A DNA stretch of 64,000 nt from Nissolia schottii (GCA_003254905.1 QANU01065626.1:56365-120364), one strand, 5' to 3'. Counted from the first letter of the stretch, positions 1 through 13,810 are shown. Translations and numbers: made by a program. Notes: generated from the sequence alone by a model not told the origin.

Positions 1-1650
1 ATTTTCAAACTTCCATTCGAACGCTAACTTATGGGCTTTGACAAAAACATAAGGCTATCTAATGGGCTTTGCATTGTATGGTCTAATTTTTTAGCCCAAC
101 CATGTTCTATTCGCAGCGGAATCCTCATGAATGAAATGAAACTAATTGTCTTAGTTTAGACCCCAAAAAAGAAAAAAACAGATGTCTTAGCTAAATTTGC
201 TCAAATAGGCGTCAAATACTATTTCTAACAGCTCTTTGATCTCAAAACGAGTATCAATTTTAAGTTAGGTCAATTTACCTACACTCTAGCCTAGTATCTC
301 AATTTTCATTTTAGTACACCATAAGTTACTTATTTATTTTTTTAGAAAAAAAAAGTGAGTAATCGTTAGTTAGGTTAATCTACTTATACGGTCTATTATC
401 TCATTATTTTTAGTGAATCATACCTTAATGTGTGTGTGAGAGAGAGAGGGGGGGGGGCAATTCGTGTTGTTTTTTCAGTTAGAGATTCTTTTTTTTTTTT
501 TTTTCATTTGTCATGTACACAAAAAGGCCAATAGTAAATTAACTCTGGTCATTATTCATATTATATGGTAATTAAATTCATATTATATATTGCCTTCAAA
601 ACTAACCCCATTAAAACTTGAGCATCCAATTTATTGTTTTTTATTGAATCAAATCTCCTCTATTTTATTTCGATTAGGTTTTTTTTTACTTTATAAATTA
701 CATTAAATGATACTTTGAATCTAGAACCTCATGCATATTATTCAAATCTCTTATCATTAGAATAATTATAGTAACTTTTATAAGGTTTTTAATTAAATAT
801 CTGATAATTTGATAATAATAAGTAATTTTTTAAAACTACGATAAAAGAAAAAAAACTGAAAAAGGCTTCTCTTAGTACAAAATCATCAACGTTTAATCAA
901 AGATCATAAAAATTAAATATTATAACACTGGGTCAGGTTTAATTACAACATAAAAAATAATTTTACACTTCTATAAATTATGCAATGTAACGAGGTGAAA
1001 TTATAATAGGCAGAATTGTAGAGATTAATGAAATATTTTTGGTTGTTTCTGCATTTTTTGTGCTTGAATTACAAAAGAAAAGGGATAGTGATGGATAAAA
1101 ATCCTCCTAAGGGAGGAGATGATACTAAGAGAGAAGTAATAGAAATCCTAGAAAGGTAGGATCGAGACAATAACAATTTTCATATCCTTCTAATTCCTCT
1201 ATTCTCCCTATTTATAATGAATTTGGACTCCCTAATTTGACCAATTCTTGAGTTGAGCATTTATTTACTTGGGTCTGTTGCAAGCAATGTTATGTATATA
1301 TATGGGAACATTTTAATTAGTGGAATGAGACTCAACAACCTTTATTAGAGAACTGTTCAAGTGGTTTCCGTGACGTAATAATCACATATATATCTCCAAC
1401 GCTGCCTTATGTGGGAGCAATTTCGTCCAATGTTATGAAGGAATATTGACCCACAGGGTTGTCTCCGTGTTGCATAGCAAATTGGATGTTTATATTTTAT
1501 TGGTAGCATTTTGCAAATGCAGATACGTTTCTTCATATGAAAATACATGGCGCAATAACACACTACATATTATTAATCCAAAGAAATCACGTGGAAATTA
1601 AGGGCGTAGCTAGCGTTCTACAAAGAGACTATTAATTAATTTTTGGTGGT
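1..1650. other. AT-rich intergenic DNA, no gene seen
   Basis: The stretch has many homopolymer runs (poly-T near 490, poly-G near 450) and scattered stops in all frames. Short open frames such as the one at 1357-1563 on the minus strand have no recognisable motif. I see no gene or RNA here. Confidence 0.6.
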
Positions 1651-1655
1651 TGGTT

Positions 1656-1994
1656 GTAAATATTTTACGTTACTTAATTTATTCATTTTTGATAATTTTC
1701 ACAATTAAATTCATCGAATTTTATTATCATTTTATGTTTTATATAATTGTAATAAACTTTTTATTAGTCAAATCACTGAAAGAGTCAACTTATAAGAGGT
1801 TTAGAGATTTGCAGACTATTTGAGCTTACAATGCACTTCTCTACAAATATTATATTGAAAAGTCTTAATTTATCATATTAGATCATATAATTGATCAATA
1901 TGTCATATTAAATTTTAAAATGATAATAAAATTTGATGAATTTAGTTATAAAAATTATAAAAAGTAAATAATAAAATAGCATAAAATATTTACT
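1656..1994. repeat. foldback repeat, copy 1 of a three-copy family
   Basis: The two ends are inverted repeats of each other: the left part reads roughly 'acgttacttaatttattc' and the right part ends with its degenerate complement. The middle contains 'cttataagaggtttagaga', which recurs nearly unchanged at 16921-17282 and, in reverse orientation, at about 59447-59851. The arrangement suggests a non-autonomous DNA transposon or MITE. Its ends are less clear than those of the second copy, so boundaries are approximate. Confidence 0.6.
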
Positions 1995-1999
1995 CATTG

Positions 2000-4900
2000 A
2001 GAAATCACCTTAAATTTAACTATAGTTTATTCTCTCATCGTAGCCAAGAAATAATACAAAATCCAAACAAAACCTACAATATTTGATTGCAAATATGATC
2101 TTGCGTATCTTATTAACCCCACAATAAATATAAAGTGCTTGACCTAAGTTGACCTACAAAGTTAATTATGATGGCCTCTTGAGGAGCACTAAGAGCAAGA
2201 TGTAACATTGAAAAGCAACAAATCCATCCAATAACTTGTACATATCTTTAATTAATACTATATGCACTCTTTCACCTTTTACAAGTTAGTAGAAGAGTAA
2301 ATTAAAGCTCAAGTCCACTTTATTCTTATAAACTAATGCAATATTTAAAGTTTATTTCTTTTGACTTTCAATTATAAAATCCTAAATAACGTAAAACATG
2401 ATTGCACGCATGGACAAGACTACCCATGATATAGTTTCCTTTGGAAAAATATGCAATAAAAAAGAGGTATATAGCCATCGTGGATTATGTAAACTTGATG
2501 ATCTCACATATGTTACTCCACCATATTATAAATTAAGTGGTAGTTACATGACTTGACTAATTACCTCCTGGACCAGTTTTATGGTCTTCCCCCGGCACTT
2601 TAATTGATACGACAAAAAGAGAAAAAAACACACACACACACACAAAAATAGTGCATAGCCCATGTAACTTTTAGATGAAGCATGTAACGTTCATTGTGTG
2701 ATGCTAATGCATACACCTTTCCTTGCGTATTGGGACGAATGTGGGCATCACATGACACATATATGATTTAAACTGACAGACGTGTTATTTGGTATGAATT
2801 GATCCGAAAATTGCATGAAAAATAACGAACTGACAGACGTGTTATATGATTTAAGTTTTTTCAAATTTTGGGGCTCCTTTACTGTTTTAAGCTTAACAAA
2901 TGGTATCAAAATCGATGATTTAAACTTGGCCTAAAATTTATTCACAAAGTTTGCACCGGAGATGTGGCAACTCAATTGGTGCGTGTTTGTGCAGGGTGTG
3001 ACTGAGGGGAGCATACTAATGTTAAGTCTCACACTTGAGAGTGAGATTGTTGTGTTTTAAGTGTAAATGTTTAAATCTCACATTAATAAAATTTAAATTA
3101 AGTAAAGAGTATGTATTTAAGGTGTACTTGGGAGAATGAAAAAAAAAAAGTGACAAATAATGGAATGACCAAACTTAAGTGACCCCTTGTTTAGAAGAAA
3201 TTTAAGTGGAGGGAGTGAAAGGGTTAACGAGGGTCTACTTTCTCCCTCCCACACCACCCAAAACTCTCACTTTGTTGAGGTGAAGAAGGGAATGAGAACA
3301 TTTCTCTTCCATTCTCTCATTAAACATCCAAACCCAAACAAGAGTTTGCTTGACTCAAGTCATTGCCTTATCCTTTCCTTCTAGTTCATTCTTTCCATAA
3401 TCTAAAAAACTCTCCAACATAGTTTTAAGGTTTTGGTTCAAGATGTCTTACCCGTTTTATATTACTCACTTAACCCATGGTTTAAGTATCCCCATATTTT
3501 GGGCTTCCAATATTTACCTCTTTATTTCCAACACAATTTTAGTAGAGAAGGGTAAATACTTTGCGGGACACGAGAAATCATCATTCAAGTTCACTATTTC
3601 AATAATTTGACTAGTGAGAATTTTGTAAAGATCGTCTAAAATATGACATGATAATAAAATTCAATGACTTTTAATTTTAAAATTTGTTAAATATAAACAA
3701 ATTTAGTACAGAAGAGTAATTATCATACAAAATACGTGAGAAACTACTATATTGTTATTTTGAAGGAAAACTTTACTAAAAATGAAAATGGTAATAAGGT
3801 GTTTTATATTATATGAGATAATGATAATTAAATATAAAGGAATATGATAAAGACAAAGCACGACAGTGATGAACATCAAGAATTTAAATCTAGTTAGAAA
3901 AGTTATTTTTACTTAGTTATAAAAACATCTTTGAGAAGATAGTACCTTCAATCTTTTTAACCATTAGTTGAGACTCATTTTCAAGTTCCGACCAACAATT
4001 AATAGACATTTCTTAAATCCCTTTGAATAATATTATAAATGAATAGAAATAACATTTATTTATATATGTGTGTGTGGAACTGTTCACAAACTTAACTGGC
4101 ACGTCTTCATTAATTATAGTGAGTCGCAAAGGTTGAGTTTTGGGGACAATATTCAAGTTGATCAAATTGTAGAGAGAAGCAAGTTCCAATCCAAGTTCTG
4201 GTAAATTAATTAAGTTCAAGAAGGTCAAGGTCCTTTTCTAGTCAAATTTCCTTTAAAATTGAAGAAAAGCATCATATGGAAACCCAATTTTTTCTTTCAG
4301 TTTGCGCGTAGCTTCCTTTACTTTTTCTTCACTGACAGCCGCATACATGCTTCTAGACGTTGAAAAATTGCCGACTTCAATTGATGATGTTTTCATGCAA
4401 TTCGTGACTCTACCTATATGCATACTATTGGATAAAGCGAAGAGAAAAAAATCTAAAATGGGACAAGATTCATACAAAGGAGTTAAGTGAAATATAAAAT
4501 AAATTAAACGTAATATTTTAATTTAAAATATTAAATTTATAAATTTTTTTAAATATATATTCTTCACTTAATTTAAATTTTATATATAAAATTTTAACTC
4601 TCACACTTAAAATGCAATAGATACATGTCACACAGCTTTCAAGATATAACTTATGCAACTTAATTAGATCCATAGGAATAAACTGTGTTCACATTATTGG
4701 AGTTTGATATACGTGCCTATATTGTGGGCTACGCATCATTTCACATCGTGTCTCTCAACTAATTTTGGGTACTACGTGTTTTTTCAGAGCCAAGCTTTTG
4801 TTTCTTTTTCAATATTGGAGAAGTATAAAGTCCACTACCGTGTGAGTGATGGGATTCATCTCATGCAAAGCAATTACCAGTGAAATTTAGTGGATGTGGT

Positions 4901-5070
4901 TTGAATTTTGGATGACTTCGTTTGACTTTTTAATCCAATCAAGTATTGTTTGCATTGATTATATATAGTTTAATTGATATATACTATCCATATAAAAAAA
5001 ATAATCATTGTGCTATTGTGGTATATTATACATTGCATCAAAAAAGTAATTTTTTTTTCAATTAAATCAC
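2000..5070. other. AT-rich intergenic DNA with minor repeats
   Basis: No gene is recognised. The phrase 'aactgacagacgtgttat' occurs twice about 58 bp apart near 2771 and 2829. A stretch near 3054-3120 resembles, in reverse complement, one near 4500-4615, both containing 'aaaatttaaattaagt'; these may be pieces of an old retroelement. Small open frames at 3187-3384 and 4253-4490 show no known motif. Confidence 0.5.
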
Positions 5071-5074
5071 TAAC

Positions 5075-5232
5075 TTCAGATATTATTATCAAAAACTTAA
5101 TTGACTAACTCATCTCAACCTGATTAGGATCCCGTAAAGAGGATAAAGATCTCCCAATAAAAGTTTTTTTTCATTTTCAGGACTCGAACCCTCAATCTCT
5201 TTGATTAAAAAGTCAAAATATCTATTACCTTA
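5075..5232 (-). mobile_element. candidate tRNA-derived SINE
   Basis: On the minus strand the sequence begins with a box A-like stretch (gggttagttaaggtaata). It continues to a perfect box B, GGTTCGAGTCC, at 5190-5180, followed by an A-rich segment. This order and spacing is that of the RNA polymerase III promoter in tRNA-derived SINEs. I could not find a convincing target-site duplication, so the ends are approximate. The mobile-element call is an inference. Confidence 0.5.
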
Positions 5233-5379
5233 ACTAACCCATGTTAATTAATTAAAAATGGTTCAATTTCACATCTTTTATCTCAAAAATATTTTTTCCC
5301 AATAAATTCAACAATTTTTATTGAATAAAAGCTTCGACCCAAACAAGAGTAAGAACTTAAAAAAAAATATACTATAAAA

Positions 5380-8300
5380 TTTTGACAATGCTTTGTTTAT
5401 AGAAATTTTTTTTAAAAATAAAACATTAAAATTTCTCTATTACTCAAATAAATCAATGTCAAAGTTGTTCCCTAAAATAAATCATTTTTCTTATAGAGGA
5501 AGTGATTCAAATCGGTTCACGTTTTACCTTTTTTTTTTATTTAAATTTGAAAGTTAATTTAAATTGGCTTCCACTTTTTTTTTTTTAATGACAGTCGATT
5601 CAAATCGACTCTTGAAGGAGTCCATTTGAATCGACTCCTTTGTACAAAGAGTTAAAGTCATATCTATAAAAAGAGGTGTATGCTCATTTGTAAAGATGTC
5701 CAATGTGGTTTTTGTGTGAGTTTGAGAGTTAGAGAAAAAAATGAGTAAGTAGTTAGTAGAGATGTTAGTGTTTTATAATGGTTGGGGAAAAAAAGGAATA
5801 AGATGAAATTCATTTTTATTTCTCACAACAATCTTGGGTGGTTGTATACCCAATTATTACTTTGTCACAACTCCATTCCATTATAGTTGAAGAGTTTGGG
5901 GGTATAGGATCGTTAAGAAAGTGTTATATAGGATGCCCATTGGCGTTAGTCACATCCTAAAGTTTCGTTCATTTGAAATTAAGAAGGACGACTATGTTAG
6001 GCACATGTTTCATACGCAGAAGTAGTTTAACAACATACTCATCGCCATTAAGCTCCTTGTTGAGCTTAAAGATGTTCACTCAAGTTTTGGTGCCTCCTAT
6101 GTTGGTCCATCGTTTGTGCCGAACACCAATTCCTGCCCTCCTCTGATCCTTTATCATGCACAGTCTCCAAGCCTTGCATATCTTGTCAAGATGTCCCTCA
6201 TCTAATGTTAGGTGGTGACTATTATCATAATCATGACTATGGTGGTGCTAGTGATGACGACGATGGTGATGATGTTGTGGTGCAGTCGACACGAGTACCT
6301 CTATGAGGTATACCGAGTTACTATCAGGCTCAGCCAGAGCCACAACCGCATCCTCAATCGTAGCCTTAACCTTACCATCTTCCCAGTTACTACACCACTC
6401 AATGTCAAACTCAGCCTCAACGCGTAACGAAGGTTTAGGATCAGCATCAGCACCAATAGCATTATCAACATCAGCATTGGAGTCAGGGTCAGGAGCCAGC
6501 AATGATTTGTATATGGGTCAACTGTTCCCAAACAAGGAAACTGTGTTGTTTGCCATTAAAAATTATAGCCTCTGCAAAGGCATGCAAAACAAAGTCCTTG
6601 AGTCTGGCAAAGAGAAATTTCGATGTGAGTGCACCATGGCAGAACAAAGATGTCCCTAGTCAATTCGGGTGACTCTATGGGAGAAGTCCCAAATTTGGGA
6701 GGTGAGGAAGTTTACTAATAAACATACTTGTTTCTTTTCTAGTTTACCAAAGAGCCACTGGCAACTAGATTCAAAGATTGTCTGTGTAATCATACACTTG
6801 ATTGTAAAAGCTGATCCAGATACAACTTTCAAAGTGCTGCATGCAGATGTTCAAAATGAATTGAACTTGATGCCGTCATACAAGATGTGTTGGCTTGGGA
6901 AGCAGAGGACGATTGCTATGATATATGACAATTGGGAGGAATCATATAATAAACTCCTTACATTTTTTATGGGTTTACAATATTACGTGGCAGATAATAT
7001 TTATTGTCCTTTTATTTGTTATTGTTTTTGTTATGAAATATGTTTATCTCTATGTTATTAACCTTTTTAAGGACTTTTATAGTTTTCTTTCACTGACGTC
7101 TTAATTTTTCTTCTATATGTTATTAATTGCTCTGTTCTTAACCTTTTTATTAGTTAAATAGTGTTCTTCCATTGATACCTTAATTGTTCTTTTATATGTG
7201 ATTTATTAATTGACACTCCATTTATTTTTAGTTTAATAGTAACTAATTATTCTTCTACATGTTAGTTTTAATTGTCCTTCTATCTTCTATCTATTATTAA
7301 TTGTTTTGCACATGGATTTATGGCAAGTTCGATTGTGCACTTACAAATTGTGTCTTATATTGACAATGGTTTGGTTTTTAATGATGTTATGATGTTCCCA
7401 TGAGTATTTTGAACATTTCCAACATGCATTGAGGCATTTAAGTACTGCAAATCATTCATTTTAAATGATGACACACATCTGTATGAGAAGTATGATGGAG
7501 TACTACTATTGATGGCAATTGCTCAATATGGGAACAATCAAATTATTCTTATTGCATTTGCAATTGTCGAGGGGCAGGAGACAAAGGAGGCATGGCCTTA
7601 TTTCTTCAAGTATGTTTGATAACATGTAACACCACAACCAAGCATTCTTGTTATATCGGGTAGGTATATTTATTGTCCTTATACTTGTTATTAATTACTC
7701 TGTTATTAATTGCCATGTTCTTAACATTTTTTAATTACTTTAATTGTTCTTCTATATATTATTAATTGCTTTGTTCTTAACATTTTTATTTGACATACAT
7801 GCCTCTATCGTTGCAACCCTACAAGATGAAAATAATGGTTGGCATGCTCTAGGAGCGTATCATGCGTTATGTGCAATTCACTTAACATTAAATTTTGGCA
7901 CCCACTTCAAGGACAATAAAACAAAGAAGGCACTGAAGAACGAGACGTATAGTCAGTCACGTTTTGGGTATCTCCACTAGAGAGGTGTGATGATTAGTAT
8001 TGATTTGACGATGGGTGAGTGGATTGACAGGATCCCGCTTGAATGGTGGGCTCAACATGCTGACGAAGGACATTGTTTTTGGCAACATGACCACAAATCT
8101 ATTAGAGTGTTGGAATAATGTATTGAAGGAGGCATGATCTCTTCTAATCATGGTTATAGTCAAGACCACTACTATAAGTTAGTGAAGATATTCTATGACA
8201 GAGGGAAGAGCACACATGCTCAGCTAAGGGCAAGAGCAAAGTTTTGTGAGTATTTGTCACATGTGATTGAGGCTAGTAGTCGTTTGAGGGAAAACATGCA

Positions 8301-9480
8301 TGTGAGACTAATAAGTCAATATGACATGACTTATAAGGTGTTGGTGTATGACTGGACTGGGGCATATAGCCAGAGGACCTTCAGGGTCGACTTAGGTGAA
8401 GACCTGCGACTGCGGAGCATTCTAGGCATTGCACTTTTCTTGTTGCCATGTAGTAGCAGCATGCCATCATACACAACTTGATTGGGTTAGCTATGTTCAT
8501 CTTCTTTATAGTATGGAGCATGTTTCTCACGTGTATATGGGACAAGTCAGACCCCTGCCTAATGAGAATTTGTGGCCTCAGCCAAGTCAACATACCATAT
8601 TGTCAAATCCGATAATGAGATGTATCATTGAAGGTCAACCTATCTCTACTCGTATTCCAAACGAGTTAGACAAAGTTGAACCAAATAGGGTAAGACGTTG
8701 TGGCATGTGTCGTCAGCTTGGTCACACGAGACGTGAGTGTCCACATATAAATGCTAGTGCCTAGTGGTATAGTGTCATGATTGTTATGGATGACTTGTTA
8801 TGTACTGTTTCATGTTTTCCATGTTATTAAAGAGTTTATGAAAAAATTTATTGATGACTTGTTACTGTTATGTTGTTTTTTGTTAAGTTGTTTTTAGTAA
8901 GTTTATTACCTTATTCATACCTACAAGAATTAGTCATAAAAAAATAATAAAGTCAACAAAATGAATCACATCCATAATAAGGCACGGAAGTCGATTTAAA
9001 TCGACTTATCGACTTCCAAATTAAAGAAAATTATTCCAGGTCATAAACACGCATATCATACAATGAAACTTTACTTTTCTCCTAAAGAATAAAGTTAGTA
9101 ACAATAACTAAAAAAAATGACGTACAATTAACAAGACATCCATAAAACGCATCTATAAACAAACATATCATACAATGAAACCTTACTTTTCTCCTGAACC
9201 TTGGTACACAGTGAGATCTTTAGAATTTTTCTCCCAAGTTGATTCAAATAGACTCCTTCAAATCGAATCCTTTTTTTTTTTTAAAAAAAAGTGAAAGTCA
9301 ATTTAAATCGACTTCGAAATAAATGATTAAAAGTAAAACAGGAGTTGATTTGAATCGACTCCCTTATAGGAAAAATGGTTTATTTAAGGAACAACTTTAA
9401 TTTGAGATTGGTTTATTTGAGTAATAGAGTAATTTTAATATTTTATTTAAAAAAAATTTCATGGTTTATATATGTCAAGT
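5380..9480 (+). mobile_element. MuDR/MULE-type transposon with long terminal inverted repeats
   Basis: Sequence at 5380-5640 is matched in inverted orientation at about 9240-9480. Examples are 'ctctattactcaaataaa' on the left and its complement on the right, then 'gttgttcc', then a block ending in 'tcgattcaaatcgactc'-like motifs. The terminal repeats are therefore roughly 250 bp and about 80-90 percent alike by eye. Between them lies a broken MULE transposase. Long terminal inverted repeats plus this protein define the Mutator superfamily. A clear 9-bp target duplication was not found, so the outer ends are uncertain by about 20 bp. Confidence 0.85.
5760..8764 (+). pseudogene. MULE (MuDR-family) transposase, decayed
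   Basis: The reading frame is spread over several frames with stops, so it cannot make one protein. In order there are: an N-terminal PB1-like region near 5765-6120 (LVFYNGWGKK, then YRMPIGVSHILKFRSFEI); an acidic stretch; a MuDR DNA-binding region at about 6495-6650 (LFPNKETVLFAIKNYSLCKG); a continuation at 6669-6960; the DDE transposase core near 7420-7616 (NDDTHLYEKYDGVLLLMAIA, then IAFAIVEGQETKEAWPYFFK); a segment near 7796-7976; and a SWIM zinc finger followed by a CCHC knuckle (CGMCRQLGHTRRECPH) at 8420-8764. Two AT-rich interruptions at about 7000-7320 and 7650-7795 look like introns and share the same degenerate repeat. The domains are those of plant MULE transposases. Loss of function is inferred from the frameshifts. 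Confidence 0.88.
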
Positions 9481-10207
9481 CTCATTAAAACCTCATTAAA
9501 AAAATTATTAGAACAAAATATAAGAGAGAGAAAAAAATATTATAAAAATTTAATATATTTAAATAATAATAATAATAATATAAAACTCTTGTACGCATAC
9601 AATATATGGTAATTAAATACTTTTTAAAGTACATTCATATATTAAATTCATGTAATTTTGATTAGTGCACCATATATAATTTCATTTGCTAAATTTAGTG
9701 CACAACATAATTCGTCTACACTGGTAATGGTATACATACTAGTAAAAAATAAAGGAACATCTTTTTATAACAAAATGTTTGAAGCAATATTCGGGTTAGT
9801 TGTCTGATCCTTAGAAGTGTCTATAAGTCAGCAAAAAGATTAGTCATTGGGATCAGAATGGTGAACACCCTAGTTGTGAACCAAAACAAAAATGTATGAA
9901 GTATTTATAACGTCAAATTTGTTGTTATACTCTCTTCGAATGTGAATAAGAAACCAAATCTTTTATCTAAATCAGAATGAATCATTTCAATTTGATTTAG
10001 TGTTAATTGTTGTTAAATATAATTTTTCATTATTAACTGAGGTGATTGATTCACATATAACATAAATAACAATTAAAAATTGATAATGAAGAATCGCATT
10101 TAATAATAATTGACAAAAAAAATTAAATAAAGAGGATTTATTTTTAGCCAAATCACATCAAACCCTCACAATAATCGCGCCACTTATACTAAATTACATC
10201 CATTAAT
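9481..10207. other. AT-rich intergenic DNA, nothing seen
   Basis: This segment has simple AT-rich sequence with an AAT-rich run near 9567-9581. No coding region, RNA or clear repeat boundary is visible. Confidence 0.5.
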
Positions 10208-10209
10208 TA

Positions 10210-10455
10210 CTCCCTCCGTCCCGCGGTCCAGATGCATTAAATTTTTAGTGAATCTAAAATGCAAAAAATACTAACACTAGGGAATCAATTGAAGACACAA
10301 ACTATTAATTATTTTATCCATTCTATAATATTAGTTAATTTCACTCCTTTAAATTAATTCATAATTTAATGTATTCAAACATAATTATATTTGGATATGT
10401 TAAATTATGAATAAATTTAAAATGTAAAAATAGATTAGCATTATAGAACCGAGGG
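10210..10455. mobile_element. Stowaway-like MITE (Tc1/mariner type)
   Basis: The left end is CTCCCTCCGTCCC directly after TA (10208-10209), the classic Stowaway terminal sequence. The right end 'gaaccgaggg' followed by TA (10456-10457) is a degenerate inverted match. The interior folds back: 'ttcataatttaatgt' near 10348 pairs with 'gttaaattatgaa' near 10400. Length near 245 bp and TA duplication fit the family. The right terminus has diverged. Confidence 0.7.
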
Positions 10456-10459
10456 TATA

Positions 10460-13100
10460 TATAACTAAGGAGTAATTAGTGTTGTGAGTAATTAGGTAAG
10501 CTGACAATAAAAATATTCGAAAAATTCTTGTACACCTAACAACCAAAATTAATGTGGATTTATTTTCAATTCCAACCACGAAAGTGTTTTGATGCTAATC
10601 ACGTTATTCTTTATTGCGTCTCACGAATAATTATAAGTAGTCTGTGGCCTTCCAACAACCTTCTACAAAAACCCCCCAATCCGTGAAAGTTTTAAAGTAT
10701 AATTGTTTCAAAGTAAAGAAGGGAAGTGAACGAGCTTATCTAATCAAACAGTGTAAACCTGAGAAGGTGCTCATCACGGAAGTTTGTCTCTTAAAATAGT
10801 ATTAGAATCAAAGTCTTCGGAACTCTAAGATGTGGCTTGGACGGCAGTGGGATGTATATGCAAGGTTATTCTAACGTTGAAGTAAGGTAAACATTTAAGG
10901 TGATAACTTTAAGATAAAGAAGACAACATGACTATTATTTTGAGAGAATGAACGTTTTTATTTATACCGATTACCTTATTAGGATTATGGTTGGTAGAGG
11001 AGGTCACTGAGCCCAAGATGCGATATCCTCATCCTTACAAGCTAACAAATCCTTCTAGAAAACCTTGACGACTAATTAGGTGATTTTCCGCAGCATTTGT
11101 TAGGGAGCTTACAAGACATAGAATCAAACTTTGGATATAGAGATTGTGTTCAAACCTTGGAGTTGGGAACGCGGATCCTAGATCCATACCTCGTGTAATG
11201 TCCGAGTTACCAATCTTGTGGTTGAAGTTCGAAGTAGGTCTTGCCTTTGAGGCTCCCTTACCCATAATCTTTGTTGGTCTTCTTCCTACCACATCCAAGT
11301 AAAATAAAATTCACTTAAAAAAATATATATTAAGGCAAAAAAATTGAACCATTTTTAAATTTCTCGTGATAAATGATGCATGCATATTGTAACTGTTCCG
11401 AAATCACCGAAATACATGGAGCAACTTGAAAAACTCTGTGTGGCTTCTACCTAAATATCTTCTCACATAATACATCTTTGAAGCTTGAAGAAAAGTCTTT
11501 TCAAATATTTATCAATGGGTAATTGCGTTTAAAAACTTCTAATAATTATCTTGCTGTTATTAAATACGTAACCTATAGGGTGATAAATATTGATTTCTTA
11601 AGTAGGACTACCCCATTGCTTTTACTTTTAGATACATTGAGTCAACAATGTATTTAGAAGCCAAAAAATGACTATTATTAATAGACAGCGGAAATACATT
11701 CAATTTTAAAGAAAAAAATTATGGATAAGAGATCCCTATTCCTTAAAAAGATTAGTCATTAGTTTAAGTCCAGTTAAAATAGCCAAATTCTTAATAATAA
11801 AATACGGATGTTAGGAGTTTAATTGAGATAAAACTAAAAAAAAAAAACTAACCTCTATATATTTTACAAAGGGAGGCAATATATATTATACCCACAAATA
11901 TAGTATAGATTAAGAGTTGGTTAATCAAAATTCTTGTATATACTCAAACTTAATAATTTAAATTTAGGCACACTTAAAAAATTAGTAAGACTCATAAATA
12001 TGTAATAGTATTTTAAATTTAAACAAAGTTAAGGCTCCCATTTTTTTAAATACGTCTAAATTTAAATTTATTAGATTTCCGTCTACGAATTCCTAAACTC
12101 CTACGGAGATTAGTGCAGTACAAAATAAATATTTTATTGGTTTGTAGTACAAAACAAAAAGGGATCAAAATGTCCAAGATAAGGCCAAGACTTTGGTTCT
12201 TAACAAAGAAAGCGTTAAAGGGAGTCGGTCAACAATTGAAGAAGACCAAAGGAAGATACTGGTGTTTTTGCTTTCCTTTTCTAAAATGAAATTAAAATAT
12301 AAAAAAAAACCTGAAATAGAGAAATCTGACACGGAAACATAACCACTCATCAATGCTACCTATTGAAGTCAATGGGATAATTTTAGAGTTAATGGCAGAA
12401 CATCCAAAACTTAAACATCAACTACTTGCCTTTTATTTATTACAAAAGAGGAGATTGACCACTTAGTGAAATTCTTGTTCATCTACTCCTTCAAGTAAAG
12501 ATTTATCTTTCTCTTTTTTGCTGTGACCAGTGTTAACATGCTAATTAATTTTTGAAAAACAACATATATAGCAATCTTGTTTATTTTATGTATATTAATT
12601 ATTCATCTAATCAAATTGTGTACTCCTTAGTCCTTCCTATTCAATTTATGTGTTCATTTAGGGTTAACACAAAATCAAGGAAAATAAATAAATAAAAGTT
12701 CTTGGTAGTAACATGGAATTCTTTAAGACAATTATCAAGCCTTGTTCTATTATGCGAGATCGGCTACATGAATTAAAAGATATGATAATGTCATGTCTTG
12801 GATCATATTTACATTTACATCATTAACATTTAAATATCTTAGTAGTTTTATCTATGATTTTTTAATTTAGGCCTCCTTCTACCCTTAATTAATATGTTAT
12901 CCATCGTCTGATCACCTGCTATTTCTTATTGAAATTAATTTCTTCAAGTTACAACATGTTTAAATTAAACCACGTAAGATGATATTTTACTATCTTTTTC
13001 ACAATAATTGCTATTCAACTTTCTCTCTAATGCATTCATTCTTATATATATTAATCATATTTTCTCTAGTGTGTCCAGCCACTCATTTAATGTAGTATCC
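10460..13100. other. intergenic DNA, no gene recognised
   Basis: A relatively GC-balanced patch at about 10690-11300 contains an 87-codon open frame on the minus strand (11035-11298). It matches no family I know and could be a fragment of an old element. The rest is AT-rich. A 62-codon minus-strand frame at 12165-12353 is also unsupported. Confidence 0.45.
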
Positions 13101-13131
13101 TCGTTTTGGCAATGATGAATTTATTTTCATG

Positions 13132-13137
13132 TTGACT
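13132..13137 (+). promoter_or_regulatory. W-box in WRKY promoter
   Basis: TTGACT, matching the W-box core TTGAC(C/T), lies about 590 bp before the WRKY start codon. A second TTGAC core (TTGACA) is near 13417. Group IIa WRKY genes are known to be auto- and cross-regulated through W-boxes. Function here is inferred from the motif only; a six-base motif is common by chance. Confidence 0.35.
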
Positions 13138-13564
13138 TTTCATCCCTAAAACTCTTAAAATGGACAAAATTATATTCACTAATGCACTTCATATTACAAT
13201 AATATTCTCTTTGATAAAATTACTTGCGAACAAAGCAAACGTTAGGAAAAGAAAGAAAGAAATAATAAAAAAAGATTAAGTTAGCAAGTACAAGTAAAAT
13301 AATATTTTTTTAAGGGAAAAATATTAGTAAATTCAAAGTTTCTATATTTATAAATATGTAATGAATGCGCGTACGTATGGTGTGTGTTTAAATGCGTGCG
13401 TCCACAAAATAAACCATTGACACCCTAGCAAAGACGAAACTGTAAAGGAGACTGCTTTCTCGCCTTTCATGCATTTTCCTCCTCCTTTCCTTTTCCTTTG
13501 CTCCCATCCCTCACAAACAGATACTAACAAAAAGTCTTCTCTTCCCCCCAAATTCTCTGATCTC

Positions 13565-13574
13565 TATATATATC
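13565..13574 (+). promoter_or_regulatory. TATA box of the WRKY gene
   Basis: A run of TATATATAT follows a CT-rich segment and sits about 150 bp upstream of the WRKY start codon. This would give a 5' untranslated leader of roughly 120 nt. The position and context are typical for a plant core promoter. Confidence 0.5.
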
Positions 13575-13720
13575 TTCCATCTGCTGGATTTGTTTCGTCT
13601 CATTCCCTTGAAACTAAACTAAACTTTCTCATCCACCACTAATTTAGTTACTAGTTTTGGATCAGTCATTTTAGTGACAAATTAGTTATTGCAGAAGATT
13701 TGATTTCTGCATCGCGCGCC

Positions 13721-13810
13721 ATGGAAACAACATGCGTGGTGGATACTTCTCTCAACCTCAACACTAGTCCTTCTTCTCGTCGTGTAGACGTTGCGGTTAG
13801 TATGTAACTA

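Noticed and set aside
4253..4490. Overlapping open frames on both strands (62 and 74 codons)
   Set aside because: No motif, no gene-like neighbours, and the lengths are expected by chance.
11035..11298. 87-codon minus-strand open frame
   Set aside because: No recognised domain, no splice-compatible extension or promoter context. Possibly an old element fragment.
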